The translations under genes were made by a program, and so were the position numbers. A stretch of 64,000 nucleotides of DNA from Ditylenchus dipsaci (Eukaryota > Nematoda > Chromadorea > Rhabditida > Anguinidae), in assembly GCA_004194705.1 (NCBI GenBank), contig SADC01001153.1:310001-374000 (forward strand), in the 5' to 3' direction. Positions 48,591 through 60,297 of this stretch are shown piece by piece. Numbering within the stretch: the stretch's first letter is position 1; each line of letters starts with the position of its first letter. The notes beneath the pieces were generated by a model, which worked only from the letters and a program-made list of their open reading frames with translations, was not told the DNA's origin and did no database searches.

Positions 48591-49197
48591 TTCACAATAT
48601 TATTGGTAGCTTTAAAAGCATGTTTGAGTCCGTCCCAACAAACGTTGGCCTGCTCTGCGCCTAATAACGTGTAAGCAAAATCCGAAATACAATCAATAAT
48701 CAGCAGGCGAAACAAGGAAAAAATAGGCTATTCTAGGATAGAGCCAAAACTTGTTAGTTTTAGACTTCTATGGATTTTACACTGTCGAAGGCATGAACAA
48801 AACCGAAACACCAAAAACAATATTTTTCTTAATATTCTTATTATTTACATTTACTGCAAGTTTCACTGAACAAAGCAACCAAGAACTTATAAAGCCAAAT
48901 TATTTTTAAATGAATTCAAAGAGAATAATGTGCTGCACAAGGAACAAAATGAATCTTTGTTAGACCCAATGGGAGACATGCGTCGCTCCCCGGGTGCCAA
49001 CAAAAATGGCACCAAGAACCTGATAATTTGGTTCCTCTTCTTCTTTTAAAAAAAGGTGTTGGCAGTTACAAATTGGTGAAGGCGAGTAAGCAACACGGGG
49101 TGAAGACAAATGCATCTACTCCTCGACCCATTGCATTAAGTTAGTTACTTCACTTCTAATGCTCACACTTTTAACTGGTGTTCAAGTGCAAATTTAG
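48591..49197. other. Possible upstream exons of the next gene, unresolved
   Basis: An ATG frame at about 48969 (MGDMRRSPGANKNGTKN) looks coding-like, but I could not connect it by GT-AG splicing to the exon at 49198. Confidence 0.25.
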
Positions 49198-51113
49198 GCA
49201 GTGGCAATTTGGAAAAAAGACGAAGTGAGGGCGCTTTTCAAAACTCTAAGCCAATGGTGGTTAGATCAGGAAGGATAGGATCTCCTTCAGCTAAAATAGC
49301 TGAACGATTTGTTCTCCCACTTCTATTTAGAAGTTCTAAAGCAGGTGAGTTTGACTTTTGCCTAATACCGTATATCTTGTAATTTTTCCACCTGATTTTT
49401 CAAACCCCCCCCCCCCGAATTTCGGAAAATTGTGAACTCGAGATTTTCGGGAGCTTAACCAAAATCTAAAAGTGGAATCTGTAGAGGGAGGAGTTAAAAA
49501 CGCATTGAACAAAACGTATCGAATCAGAGCTGAGATATATGTCCTTAAAGTTGAGGGGGGTAAGGTGAGTAATTAGAGGAAAGAAAGAAATTACAGGAAA
49601 TACGGCATTCAAGGCTTTACACCATGATTTGATGGTCAAAATTCAACTAGTTACTAAATCAATCTACTTCAACACAACTTTTGTTCATTTATTCAAAAAA
49701 TGACAGTAACTCAGGGTTGCAAACCCTGAGTTTAGAAAAAAGCACATTTGGCCAAAAAAGTAAAAATTAGTCAAAATGCCATTTTATCTAGTGCTTATTG
49801 ATTTTTGAGCGGCAAAAAAATATTTTGACGTAAAACCTCAAAAATGAAAAAAAATTCGATACCCTGCAATAACTCAAAATCTAAGGGATTACGAATATAG
49901 AAAGCAACTGGTTTTTTGCTATACAGTGGACTCTCTATGTCGCGTCCGAATGCTGCCGATTTCCACGCAAAACGCAGCGCTCTAAGTTGCATCCACCCGA
50001 AAATTTTCACGAAAAATTATTTAAAGATGAGCTCTGATTCCTGTGATGTGGTCCCGAGCGGGATGCGACATAAAGAGTCGACGGTATTGTACCTTACTCT
50101 GTCACCTCAACTTATTACTTTCTAATTTTTGTAAATTGTTAGCTTCCCCCATACTCCACCGAAACACGTCTACCGAAAGAATGAGAAATTGATTTAGTTG
50201 AGAAATATTTTATTTATTTTTCTAAAAAGTTTTGTACTTAAAATGATCGCTAGGAGTTTGTGCTCATTTTGGTACTAAGAACTTTCAAGTAATCCACCGA
50301 ATAATCCACAAACACGAAAAATCCACCGTTGAAATCCACCGAAACATACCGAAACTCCACTTTCATTGATTTTATTTTCCAACTTTTTCATTTTTTTTCC
50401 TGAAAGTTCTTAATACCAAAATGAGCACAAACTCCTAGCAATCATTTTAAGTACAAAACTTTTTAGAAAAATAAAGAAAATATTTCTCAACTAAATCAAT
50501 TTCTCATTGTTTCGGTAGACGTGTTTCGGTGGAGTGTGGCGGAAGCTGTTCAGAAAGTACCTATTCCCAATTCTTTTGAATCCCAGAGGACAAACTGGTT
50601 GTCCCGCGTGAAATATGACTCTAGCCTTAAAAAGTTATAACCTAATGTCGCTTTTCAGGTTCTGTAGTGCAATCATCACAAACAATAGGCCTGCCCCCAC
50701 CTCCTACTGAAAATGGTCATCCAGTCAGCAACTCATTTGTGGAAAGCAAGGATGTTTCCTTGTTACAAAAGCAAGATCCTCGTGCCAGAATACGTTCAAG
50801 TCTAACACAATTATCAGTAGGCAACAAACATAATTCTCAGGTAAATAAACAGCTATTTTAATTCATTGAGATTTTTTCAATTCAGCGACTGACCCCTACA
50901 AAAAACAGCTTTATAGCAACAGATCCCGAGTTGCTAGCAAAGCCAGCATTTTGTCGTCGCTGTTTCAAGTTCTGGAAAAGTGTGGCTGGCAGACATGTAG
51001 GAATCCCTATGATCTTGGAGTATTGCTGCAGCAATGGACACAACAAGGGAATTATTTCCAGGTACATGCAACAAGAAGATGTGGAAAATAAACTAGTCAA
51101 ACACATCAAATGA
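49198..51113 (+). CDS. Unrecognised protein with a C-terminal Cys/His cluster (3' exons)
   Basis: Three exons join in phase: 49198-49344, 50659-50840 and 50886-51113, with GT-AG introns and stop TGA at 51111-51113. The product starts in this window with SGNLEKRRSEGAF and continues through a basic, Ser-rich part (RIGSPSAKIAERFVLPLLF, IGLPPPPTENG). It ends in a compact region with FCRRCFKFWKS, then EYCCSNGHNK, then VENKLVKHIK. C-x2-C followed by C-C-x3-H could bind metal. CDGSH iron-sulfur proteins were considered and do not fit. An AATAAA lies 38 bases past the stop. Introns contain four MITEs. The 5' end was not found; its function is unknown. Confidence 0.6.
49366..49605. mobile_element. Family C MITE in an intron
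   Basis: It starts TACCGTATATCTTG and ends AGGAAATACGG. The family interior occurs in inverse orientation (TAAAAGTGGAATCT, GATATATGTCCTTAAAGTTG). It contains runs of C and G. Confidence 0.55.
49712..49866. mobile_element. hAT-like MITE with 8-bp duplication
   Basis: Ends CAGGGTTGCAAACCCTG and TTCGATACCCTG. The flanks CAGTAACT (49704-49711) and CAATAACT (49867-49874) differ by one base. The interior has ATTTGGCCAAAAAAGTAAAA and resembles 54632-54826. Confidence 0.65.
49924..50084. mobile_element. TA-flanked CAGTGGACTCTC MITE
   Basis: It starts CAGTGGACTCTCTATGTCGC and ends GCGACATAAAGAGTCGACGG, flanked by TA on both sides. It lies in an intron of the unrecognised gene. Confidence 0.6.
50148..50538. 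mobile_element. Foldback MITE, family B copy 2
   Basis: CTCCACCGAAACACGTCTACC at the left is mirrored by GGTAGACGTGTTTCGGTGGAG at the right. It has the same arms as 3003-3430, but the centre has expanded TCCACCG words. Confidence 0.7.
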
Positions 51114-51151
51114 TCATGGGCAACAAGTAATCGAAAACAACTTTATTTATT

Positions 51152-51157
51152 CAATAA
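51152..51157 (+). promoter_or_regulatory. Polyadenylation signal of the unrecognised gene
   Basis: AATAAA within TATTCAATAAACAA, 38 bases after the stop codon. It supports 51113 as the true end of a transcribed gene. Confidence 0.55.
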
Positions 51158-52748
51158 ACAATTTCGGTTAAATTTTAAAAGCATGTGACATGAAATAAGA
51201 AGTATTTACTATAAAAACCCAATAGCTATCCCGATATTTTAACATAAAAAGTTATTAGTAAAATCATCTCAGTATGTTATCAGGGGATAGGGATTGGCCA
51301 TAATGTTGCTGTTGTGCACATGAAGTAGTCTTGCTACCTTTTAAGCGCAAAGAACATGGTGGACTGATGATAGCTCTGAATAAAGCAAAGTCAAAATTTT
51401 AAAATCTCTCCGGTATAATAAACCATTTTTTATTTGGTCAAATTTAACAAAAAAGGTAATCAACGATTTTTTTTAATTTAGAGGGATACCACTGTATCAA
51501 GTTTATTTTTTGAATGGAAAAATAAGTTAATTATTAAAAAATGAATATTGAAGCGGAAAACCTTGTGATATTTGGGTCCACGACTGTCATACAGAGCTAG
51601 AAAAATACATGGTTGAGCCCCCCCCCTGATCGCACACTTGTTTTGGCCTATAACCTTCATTTTTAACATCCGATTTTTTTTGATTGGGGCCAATATTTTG
51701 ATACCCAACTTGCTATAGCCGGCTTTCTTGGAACAACTGCTACAAACAAGGGATTGGAAAAGTCAAAGAAAATTCTAGCGAAATTCCCCCTTTTAACATT
51801 TGAAAAAATGTTACTGACGTCACATACCTGGCTTTTCTTAAAGAATATTTCCTACCAACCGCCAAACTGATTGACAAAAGTTTGCAAAAAAAAATTAGCG
51901 ACATCAGATACATGAAAAGAAAAGTTATGGGTCAAAACAAGTATGCGCTAAAGATGAACCGAAATGGCGGTAAAAAGTAAATTAAGGGAAGGAACTTGAG
52001 GATGATGTTCTATTAGGTCGTCTCATAAGTTCGCAGCGTTTTTTTCAAAAGCCATATTTATGGCATTGCGTTTTTACAAAAGATTTTTAATCAATTTTTC
52101 AAAAGTTAATCACTCATTTTGTAGCTGAGAATCTTGGCATTTTTCACATGAGGATGCTGTTTATGAATGCTAAAACAGACAACTCACTAAGCATCTCGGA
52201 AACAGAGTCCACTTCTTTTTCAACCTTTTTCACAAATTTATTAACTTGGTGCGGTTTTTTTATTTTCCAGTTGCTTATGCAGTTGCTGACATCATGTAGT
52301 TGAGGTTTAGGGCTACCAAATGAGTTATTGACTAAGTAAATATAGCTTCAGAAATTCAGACAAATTACAAGAATCCGCCCAAGAATTCTAACTCGAATTC
52401 GAGTGCGGATGCTTGAGCAAATTCTTTCTTTTTTATCTCAATTTCTTAAAAGACATCTACATTATTAATAGCTCAGATGGTAGCCCTGAATCTGAGCTAC
52501 AAGATGGCACATACAGACACTTTTTTGAAGAAAAAAACGACCATTTCCGAGTGACTAGTTTTATTTAGCATCCACAAACAACCTCCTTATTATGTACGCG
52601 CCTTTAAAAAGAGATAATAATTTAATTTTGAAGTTTCAACGTTAGAAAAACGAAAAAAACTACAGGAATAATTGTATTATTGTAACAATAGAATATTGTA
52701 ACAATGGCTAAGTGGTCTTACAATAGGTTTAAAAATATTGATGCCACA
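51158..52748. other. Intergenic, no gene seen
   Basis: No coding exon or RNA gene recognised. A C8 run at about 51619 marks a degenerate repeat. Confidence 0.35.
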
Positions 52749-52970
52749 TACCGTATTTTATCTAATTCAGCCCTCTCAACTTTGAGGGTCTATATCTCGG
52801 AGCAGAGTAAACATTTTGCAAAGCTGTTTATTGTGTTTTCGAGGTCTACCGATTTCACTTTTTAGATTTCAAATTTTTACCCAAAAAATCTTGAGATCGA
52901 CTAAGAAAATTTCTGATTTTCAGAGGGCTGAAAAATTCTGCCATGGGGCAGAATTAGAGAAAATTCGGTA
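52749..52970. mobile_element. Family C MITE overlapping the Odd-skipped stop codon
   Basis: TACCGTATTTTATCTAATTC at the left is mirrored by GAATTAGAGAAAATTCGGTA at the right, with the family signature CTTTGAGGGTCTATATCTCG inside. The reading frame of the neighbouring zinc-finger gene runs into its right half. Confidence 0.75.
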
Positions 52971-55268
52971 ATATAGCAAATTTTATGTTCGACCACTGAC
53001 CCATGAGCGGACATGCGATGTACTTGAAGGGTCCTTGACTGACAGAAGCCCTTGCCGCAGTCCTCACACTTGAATGGCTTCTCCTTGGAGTGGGTGTATC
53101 TAAATCAACAGGGTGTCATGTTTTTGTCACTCGTTTCAACCAGAACTCACTTGTGGTCACGTAAGTGGTCCTGACGACGAAATGTCTTGTTGCAAATATC
53201 ACAGGGATAAGGCCGCTCATTGGTGTGTGTTCTCTCGTGAATCCTAAAAGGGTGTAAATTGTAGCTAAACTAACTTAAAAGGAAACTCACAGCAAATTGT
53301 AAGACTTAGTGAATTGACGGCGACAAAATTTACAAATAAATTCCTTCTTGGGCGGGAGCTTCTGTGGTTGCCTGTTGTTCCTGTAACAGCAGCTCTTCTG
53401 TTGTTGCCGAGCATAAACCTAATTTTCTCAAATGATTTCAATCAACTGTTCCTTCAAAAAACTAACCAGGGTGGACGGACATTAGAGTTCAGATTGTTGT
53501 GTCGACCTAAAGTTAAAAATTTGTAATATGGCTTTAAACCCCGATTTCGCCCTTTTAAGCAAAAATAATCAATGATTTTTCATTGGAAAATGTTCTTATC
53601 CAACTTTCTACCACAGTTAACAAGACTACTTACCAGAAGCCACCGCAGTAGCAAGACGACTCAGCAGAGCTGACTGTTGTACGTCTGGATTGGGGCTGGG
53701 CTGGGGTTTTGCGTCAGTCTCATCACTGGCTTCTGCTGGTGTTTTAGTGCTGCAAGTGGCCTGGTAGTCGTGGTCACATTCTTCCGGCTCATTCATTTGC
53801 TGACTGCCGGTTTGGCCGTCTTCGGCGGTATTGGTGCAACACGAAGCAACTAGTTGAGTGAAGTCAAACCTTGGATAGTTCTTTTTGATCGGAGTTTTTC
53901 GCTAAAAAATCATCACTGTAGTAGTTAAACTATGAGAAGCAGCTTAAAGTAGAGCACCTTGGCATTTAATTTGGATTTAGTGATATCTTCACAGTTAGCA
54001 GCGGCTGCATCAGGCGAAAAGTGCTGAGAGGCGACTGCTGCAATGCTCGCATGATTCTGTGTAGGTTCAAAGTTATTGGCAAGAGGCTTTCGGGTTGAAG
54101 TGATTGAAATCTCTGCAAAAAACCCACTTTGTTAAATATTAAGTTAAATATTAGGGTAAAAGTTTTAGTAACGTGGGCAAAGCTATTGATTAAGAGGCTC
54201 TTTTTGCCCGGCATATGTTTAAAAACATGGTGAAACAGTCAAAAGATTAGATATTCACATTTAAAATAATTATCTATAAAAGTAGCCCCCTAATATTCCT
54301 TACCACTTTCAAGATAACCCCAGCATCATCAAGAACGTGCGCTCAACTGATTTTTGAGCAAAAGTTATTTGACAAAAATAGCTTCTTCGCATGAATATGT
54401 TGCGATGTCTAATTTTTCATGACAGAATTGATGAAAGGCTAGCAAGATTTCTTGGCTACGCGTAAAAGTTCAAGTCTAGACTAGAGATAGTAGCTAATAA
54501 TAGCTAGGTCATTTTTAGGTAACATCTGTTAGCTAGCAAACAATTTTATTTGGAAAAACTCAAATTTAACCGAATTTTCGAGGCAGACGTTTTGAGAAAG
54601 CTTGATATACTCCATATTTTAGGTGTTAAAACAGGGCTCTGAACTCAAAGCTAAAAAAATAAGTGACGTTTTAGGGAATTTTAGCAAAAACATGCTATTT
54701 TATTCAGTGCTTATTGCTCTTTTGCTGCTAAAAAATAAGATTTAGACGTAAAATTCCAAAAAAAAATTAGATTTGGGGTTCTGAAATAAAGACGAATCTT
54801 ATAAATAAGGACATCTCGGAGCCCTGTGTTATTGTGGCAGTCTACACCCTTCCTATCCCCCAAAAAAGCGTGGTCCAGAGAAACAGTAATGTCAAATTTG
54901 AATTGTATCAAACCAACTACCTGGTAACAAATAGCTGCTGCAGCTGCTAATTGTTGTTGCTGTTGGTGGTAGCAATAGTAGTGCTGGTAGATATTAGCTA
55001 ATCGCCGCTGTTGAATGGTGAGTAAGCTTGGTGGGAATATTGAAACTCTTTGGCTATTGCTACTAGTATTAGCTTGTGCATTCAGGAAATTGGATAGAAG
55101 AACTGCAGCAGCTGCTGGTTGCTGTTGCATTGCACACACTGGAGAAAAAACTTCTGGGTTGCTGGTTACTGAAGAAGACATAGAATCGTTGACACATTTT
55201 GGCATGGAATTGGTTGAACTGGTCAATTCCGCACCAAGGCTATTATTGACAGTCGGGGAGAAAAGCAT
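52901..55268 (-). CDS. osr/odd: Odd-skipped/OSR family zinc-finger transcription factor
   Basis: Nuclear developmental regulator with three C2H2 fingers. Exons: 54924-55268 (start [11 protein letters not shown]- and A-rich), 53959-54115, about 53631-53903 with the conserved [12 protein letters not shown] box, 53292-53422 ([20 protein letters not shown]), 53151-53243 ([30 protein letters not shown]) and 52901-53099 ([20 protein letters not shown]). All joins keep phase. [23 protein letters not shown] and [13 protein letters not shown] are diagnostic of Odd/Bowl/OSR. Only three fingers are present, as in OSR1. The frame continues past finger 3 into a MITE, stopping at 52901-52903. An acceptor-like TTTTGTAG just before the ATG suggests an upstream untranslated exon. 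Confidence 0.88.
54323..54468. repeat. 146-bp duplicated segment, copy 1
   Basis: Identical to 60393-60538 except for two bases at most, same orientation. It begins GCATCATCAAGAACGTGCGC and ends GGCTACGCGTAAAAG. Copy 1 is in an OSR intron. Non-coding; family unknown. Confidence 0.7.
54632..54826. mobile_element. hAT-like MITE in an OSR intron
   Basis: CAGGGCTCTGAACTC at the left and CTCGGAGCCCTG at the right. TGTTA follows the right end and begins the eight bases before the left end, a weak target-site trace. It shares ATTTTAGCAAAAACATGCTATTTTA-like interior words with 49712-49866. Confidence 0.55.
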
Positions 55269-55558
55269 ATTGTCTACAAAACAGGTGATGAATCGTGTGG
55301 TTTAAAACTTAAAAAAAAACAATTGAATATATGAACAGTCTATTTTAGGTAATCGCTGAAGGCCGGGCTGAGGCATAAGTTATATTGGGGGTTAAGTTAC
55401 AATATAGTCTATATATAGTCCAAGCCGAAAAATTTAACCACTCACTCTGTCTATATAGTTTAGAGCCCAGTGTTTGGCGCCTCTTTATAATTATGATATC
55501 TCTCACTAAAATCTGAAAAATTACGAAGATGGAAATTTATTTACAAAAAATGGCCGTA

Positions 55559-55726
55559 CAGTCGAACGTGGAAATAGCGGCATCCCTGGAGACTAGCTAA
55601 AAGTGCCGTTATATCAGGAGTGTCACTATATCGGCGGTTAGCTTTATCGAAAATCTTGGTGGGCTAGTCAAATAAGGTTGAAAAAAGGGGTGCCGTAATA
55701 TCGGGGTTCGTGTCTAGGTTCGACTG
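55559..55726. mobile_element. CAGTCGAACGTGG MITE
   Basis: It starts CAGTCGAACGTGGAAATAGC after TA and ends TGTCTAGGTTCGACTG. The interior repeats GTGCCGTTATATCAG and GTGCCGTAATATCGG. Confidence 0.55.
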
Positions 55727-57270
55727 TTCATTAATCGAACCTAGTAATTTGAGTACTTTTGCCGTTTACCATACAACCTCCCCACACCCCCAAATTTTTG
55801 AAAGAGGTGGGAAACGGGACGAGTACCGTAATTTGCAAAATTTTCATCTATTAGTTTAAAATCAATTTGTTACTTAAAATTTTCTTACTTTTTTACTATT
55901 TTTTATTGAATTTGCTGATTTATGTTAAGAAATCAGCAAATTAGACCCATCGACATGTATCATCCCAATCAGATTGCACTAAATGAATTAATTTTTTAGT
56001 AACTTAAGTGCGTTGAAAACACTTAATATAGTTCACCCTAACGGTGTTCCACACAATGATACTGTATTAAGACCAAATTTGCAAAAAGTTGCTCCCAATA
56101 TTGGGGAAAAAGGGAATGAGTAGTGAAGTCACCGAAAAAGGAGGTGGCGCACTCCCTCTTATTCATTAAAATCAAACGAACACTTTTGTCGTCTAGCCGC
56201 TAACAATAATAAAAAATAATAATAATCGGGTGGCGAGACGAAAATTATTTGGCAACCAGAGGAGAAGAATAATCGGCTTCCTAAACAGCCATTACATTGA
56301 TGCATTCTACCCTTACAAATCAACACGCTGAATTTCGTGCTCATTTTAAAAAAAGTATGTGGAAAAAGTGATTTGTGAGATGCACTGACCTCTCCCGAAA
56401 CCACCAATTATTAAGAAAATATTCTCTCCTTACGCAAAAAATGAATGCGAACGAATTTCCGGCGGTCTTTTCAAAGCAGTTAGCTCGAGACACTGAGGTG
56501 GTGAGGAAATTAAGTGGAAATACCAGCAGTAGGGGAAGTGTGCCCCTAATCAGCGGCACGTCCTTTGAAGCGTGCTACAACAGTAGGTGTTAGTGGTGTT
56601 GATGCAGTAGTGCTGCATTGCCACCCATAAAGATAACAGAATCATCACTACCTACACCATTACCCACTACTTTTTACTGCTGCTAATTGCCACTGCTAAC
56701 TGGGGGATGATGCTTTTTGACCTAAGATCTTCATTAAACTAGGCTTCTATTGTAACAGTATGCTAGGCCAAAGAGCTAAAACCTTTTTCCATCTATTTGT
56801 TTGTGGGACGAGTCATACTACTGCATACTACTAGCTGGATGGTTGGTTAAGCAAGTCACTATTTGCTTTATTTGGGAAGAATAGTTTTCCGCATAAAAAA
56901 GTCAACAGCCTGAGAGCAATCAATGCAAGCAACTCCATATGAGTATGCCGAACTACAGCGTAAATAATTTTTTCATGGGTTTTTTTTACTTAATAGCGTC
57001 ACGGGTGCCTTCCACCTGAGATCTCTAGGAATTAAAGTTTTCAGGTTGATTATATAGAAATTATACGTCTGAATAACTCTTGATTAAAATAATTTTGTAA
57101 AGGTAAAATGGTATTTTAGTGAGCATATTGTCCAGAACTGACTTCACATCACAATCGAAACTACAATTATTAAATCTACTACCATAACGAAGTATACACA
57201 AACATAGATGCAGCTTAGTTTAGATATGAGAACATACAGGAAGAACCGAAAAAATCTCAACTTTAATGTT
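55727..57270. other. No gene recognised; possible upstream control region of OSR
   Basis: A 50-codon plus frame from 56441 (MNANEFPAVFSKQLARDTEV) looks protein-like but has no family or splice partner. The rest shows no structure I can name. Confidence 0.25.
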
Positions 57271-57525
57271 GGCTCTATTAGACTTTAGGGGGCAACATTT
57301 TTTGCCTTGGTCCCCCCTGTTGTTTTTGTTAAAAAATACCTTGGTCCCCCTTGTCAATTATAGTTATATTGATAAAATGATTATGGTGATAATGCTGATT
57401 ATGGTTAACATGATCACCTTGACCATGATCACCTTCAAAACAACACGGGGGACCAAGGTATTTTTTAACAAAAACAACAGGGGGGACCAGGCAAAAAATG
57501 TTGCCCCCTAAAGTCTAATAGGGCC
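57271..57525. mobile_element. Foldback MITE, GGCTCTATTAGAC ends
   Basis: The left arm GGCTCTATTAGACTTTAGGG and right arm CCCTAAAGTCTAATAGGGCC are mirrored. Further in, GTTGTTTTTGTTAAAAAATA and its complement flank GACCAAGG blocks. Confidence 0.75.
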
Positions 57526-57529
57526 AGTA

Positions 57530-57660
57530 AATGTTAGTGTTAGTCTAATTAGTCTATTAGTCTAATAGTCTATTAGTCTAGTTAGTCTAATTAGTCTATG
57601 TTAGTGTTAGTGTTAATGTTAGTGTTATGTTAATGTTATGTTAGTGTTAATGTTAGTCCA
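57530..57660. repeat. Degenerate TTAGTC/GTTAGT hexamer array
   Basis: About 130 bp of TTAGTCTA, GTTAGTGTTAGT and GTTAATGTTAGT words abutting a MITE. It is telomere-like in period only; the sequence is not a known telomere repeat. Confidence 0.55.
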
Positions 57661-58503
57661 TCTGCCTGGTCCATTTGAAGAACCTATCTTGGGAAATCTC
57701 CTAATCAACATTATAGACAGAATAGGAGTGATGAAATTTAAAAAGATGACATAAAAACATCAGGACAAAATAAAAAAATCTACAGATTTTTTGATTCAGC
57801 CAAATTACCTGTAAACGAAAAAAAGTGAAAAGAACCTAGTTTTCACCACTTATAAGCTCACTAAACTTTTTCTCGCAAAAACAAGCCAGTCAACCAGCTT
57901 TAGTACCATTTCTACAAACTCACACCAGCAATAAAAATAAATAAAGGAGCAGTAATAGTAGTTGCAGTTATAAAGAAGGAGAAAAGGGAGTCAAGAATAG
58001 GAGGCGGGTGCACCAATTGGCGGTGATTGGCTGAAAAGGCTGGCTACCGCCCCATTGGTTGCACTCCAGCCAAACTTTTTTGTAGTAACCCAGCCAAAAG
58101 TGACAAAACCACAAGGAATTTAGTAATCTAAGCTAGCAACAATAGGTGGTGGTAGTCCAACAACTTTTTGCCCCACTCTCACAGCTGCTGGCCCAGGCTG
58201 GGAAAATAGGCGGCTGGGGCTTTGAGAAAAAGCTTGTCGTCAAGCTGCATTTAGATGGCCCACAGAAATTATTATGAAAATATGCAAATGACATTAAAAA
58301 AGGGCAGCAGCAGCCCAAAAAAGAGGAATACCTGATCACTTGAAAAGTATTCTTTCTTCAAATTCATTCTTCGTGGTTTTTAAATAAAGTTCTCCGGAAA
58401 ATCACCAGCGAACTTAGAATTTCGTTTCATTTCACAGTGTCTTATAATCCCATAACTGTAAAGCACTTTTTGAGGTTTTTTAGCCAATCTATTAACCGAA
58501 TTT
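57661..58503. other. Intergenic, no gene seen
   Basis: No exon recognised. ATTGGCGGTGATTGGC near 58015 includes two CCAAT-like boxes on the minus strand, which might belong to a promoter, but no gene is attached. Confidence 0.3.
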
Positions 58504-58734
58504 AAAGCATGCCCGTGTGTTTCAAAAAATGAAGACGGGGACCAGCAAATTTTTCCAAACCACTTCAGTTTACACTAGTTTTGCGTTCAATATGGTATTG
58601 ATGAGTTTATACTGTTTTTATCAATAAAGCAGAAAATATTTATTGGATTATGAAGAGAATTTATAAAAAATCCGAGATAGAAAAAACTGCTGGTCCCCGC
58701 CTTTTCTCCCTGTGACGCATGGACATGCATTAAA
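58504..58734. mobile_element. MITE, family F copy 2
   Basis: The left end AAAGCATGCCCGTGTG and right end GCATGGACATGCATT are imperfectly inverted. The inner GACGGGGACCAGCA and TGCTGGTCCCCGCC are perfectly mirrored. It is related to 23480-23709. Confidence 0.55.
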
Positions 58735-58743
58735 ATTGCTATA

Positions 58744-58879
58744 CAGTCGAGTCTCGATATAACGCGACCCTCGGGACCGCAAAAAGGTCGCGTTACATCA
58801 GGGGTCGCGTTATATCGAACGTAAATTTGACTAACTTACTTTTGCGTTTCAAGGGTCGCATTATATCGAGACTCGACTG
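58744..58879. mobile_element. TA-flanked CAGTCGAGTCTCG MITE
   Basis: It starts CAGTCGAGTCTCGATATAAC and ends TTATATCGAGACTCGACTG, TA on both flanks. The core has CCTCGGGACCGC. It is the cleanest member of this terminal family. Confidence 0.7.
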
Positions 58880-60030
58880 TATATGGGTCTGAGAAATTCT
58901 CAATGTTTTACAGCGTCATAAGATTGATTTCGAATTCGGAGGGATTAAACTGATTATATACCAAAGTAAGCAGATCGTAAGTGATAGAAGTAAAAAACTA
59001 TTTCTCGAATATGAGTAAGCATAAAAAGTTATGTCAGCTTGAAATTCTGGGACTATTTTACTCTACTGTGTGTTTTGCTTACCCTAACCCCTTTTGTATT
59101 GTTTAAAAACTATTCTATTGACGAAAAAAGAATTTTGGTAGACGGAAAAATTTATGGCAATTCCCGCTATCCTGTACAACTATAGTTCTTCGAACAATAG
59201 AATTTTTCAACTCTCAAAACTTCAAAATGCTGAATTTCCAAAAAAACTCTACCAGTTTTCAAAATTTTTATTTTTCTTATTCTAGTACTTTTTCAAGCTT
59301 CAAGCAAAAATGTTAGAATTTTTGTAATCTTGTAGTTTGCTTTGGTGGATCGATCAATCCTTGCTAAAAGAATGATTGCGCTTTACACAGAGCAACGGAC
59401 AACCGAATGCGAAAAAAACCACTCATTTCAAAGCTCATGGAGGGGTGTTCAAAATTGGCCAGCAAAATGGGTTAATTTCCTGTTTTTTATCCGATAAGCT
59501 GAGCACAAAGAGAGAAGGCAAACCTTTGTGTGTTTGCATGTGTTTATTTACCCACTCATTTGTTCTTCCACATCAAAGAGAAGACAATGAAAAAATAAAT
59601 AAAATATATTGGCCCATCCCTGGCGGCTATTCATTTGTGGCTGTAAAGTGCCATTGTGAAGGCCACTAAAAGTTCAGCTTAAATTGCGGTTGGGTGTTGA
59701 CATTACACCTCTTCTAGTTAGATAAGCCTGCCAAAATAACTCCAATAAAGACTATAAGCTGGATTATAGCAGCGATGGCTGAAGAGGAAGCACCCTCACC
59801 ACCAACAACCAGTTCTTTGTTTAACTTTACACCACTCTACAGTAAGTTTTTGCCCGAGAAGTTATCAGTGAGCAGGAAGTTCACAATTTATACTTCATGA
59901 TTTTGAATTAGAAAGACAACTTTGATTGCAATGTTAAATTAAACTGAAAAAATTGGGTCATTGAAAACTTTTAACTGGTTCAGTATCATAATGAAAAACC
60001 CGTCCTCGGCTGTTAAAATTTAATGATATA
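58880..60030. other. Intergenic, no gene seen
   Basis: Open frames here (for example 59376-59669) have no family, no splice context and ordinary intergenic composition. Confidence 0.3.
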
Positions 60031-60068
60031 TACCGTATTTGCCACCCGTCAACTTTAAGGGTCTGTAT

Positions 60069-60297
60069 GAGGGCTGTCCCAGAACAGACATTTAGGATTT
60101 CGGAAAACAGAAAACTGAAGCTTTGGGTCAAAGAAAAATTCAAGAATCAGGTCTTAATTACGAGAAAAAAAAGTCGAAATTTAGCGAAATATTCCGAAAA
60201 AGTTCCGAAATTCGGGCACAAATTTCGGAAAATGGAATACGGAAAACGGAACGAAAAAAGTCTGAAAAACAGAAGGGAAGATTCCGGGACAGCCCTG
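60069..60297. mobile_element. hAT-like MITE nested in a family C MITE, perfect 8-bp duplication
   Basis: AGGGCTGTCCCAGAAC at the left is mirrored by TTCCGGGACAGCCCT at the right. GTCTGTAT flanks both sides (60061-60068 and 60298-60305) and is the normal family C word, so the empty site can be reconstructed. The interior is rich in TTCGGAAAA/GGAAAAC words. Confidence 0.75.

Noticed and set aside
50886..51113. CDGSH iron-sulfur domain protein
   Set aside because: FCRRC...CCSNGHNK superficially recalls it, but the C-x-C-x2-S-x3-P-x-C-D-G-x-H pattern and spacing are absent.
56341..56593. Overlapping 72-codon frames on both strands
   Set aside because: The plus frame from 56441 looks protein-like, but nothing links it to a gene and the reverse frame is its shadow; too weak to call.
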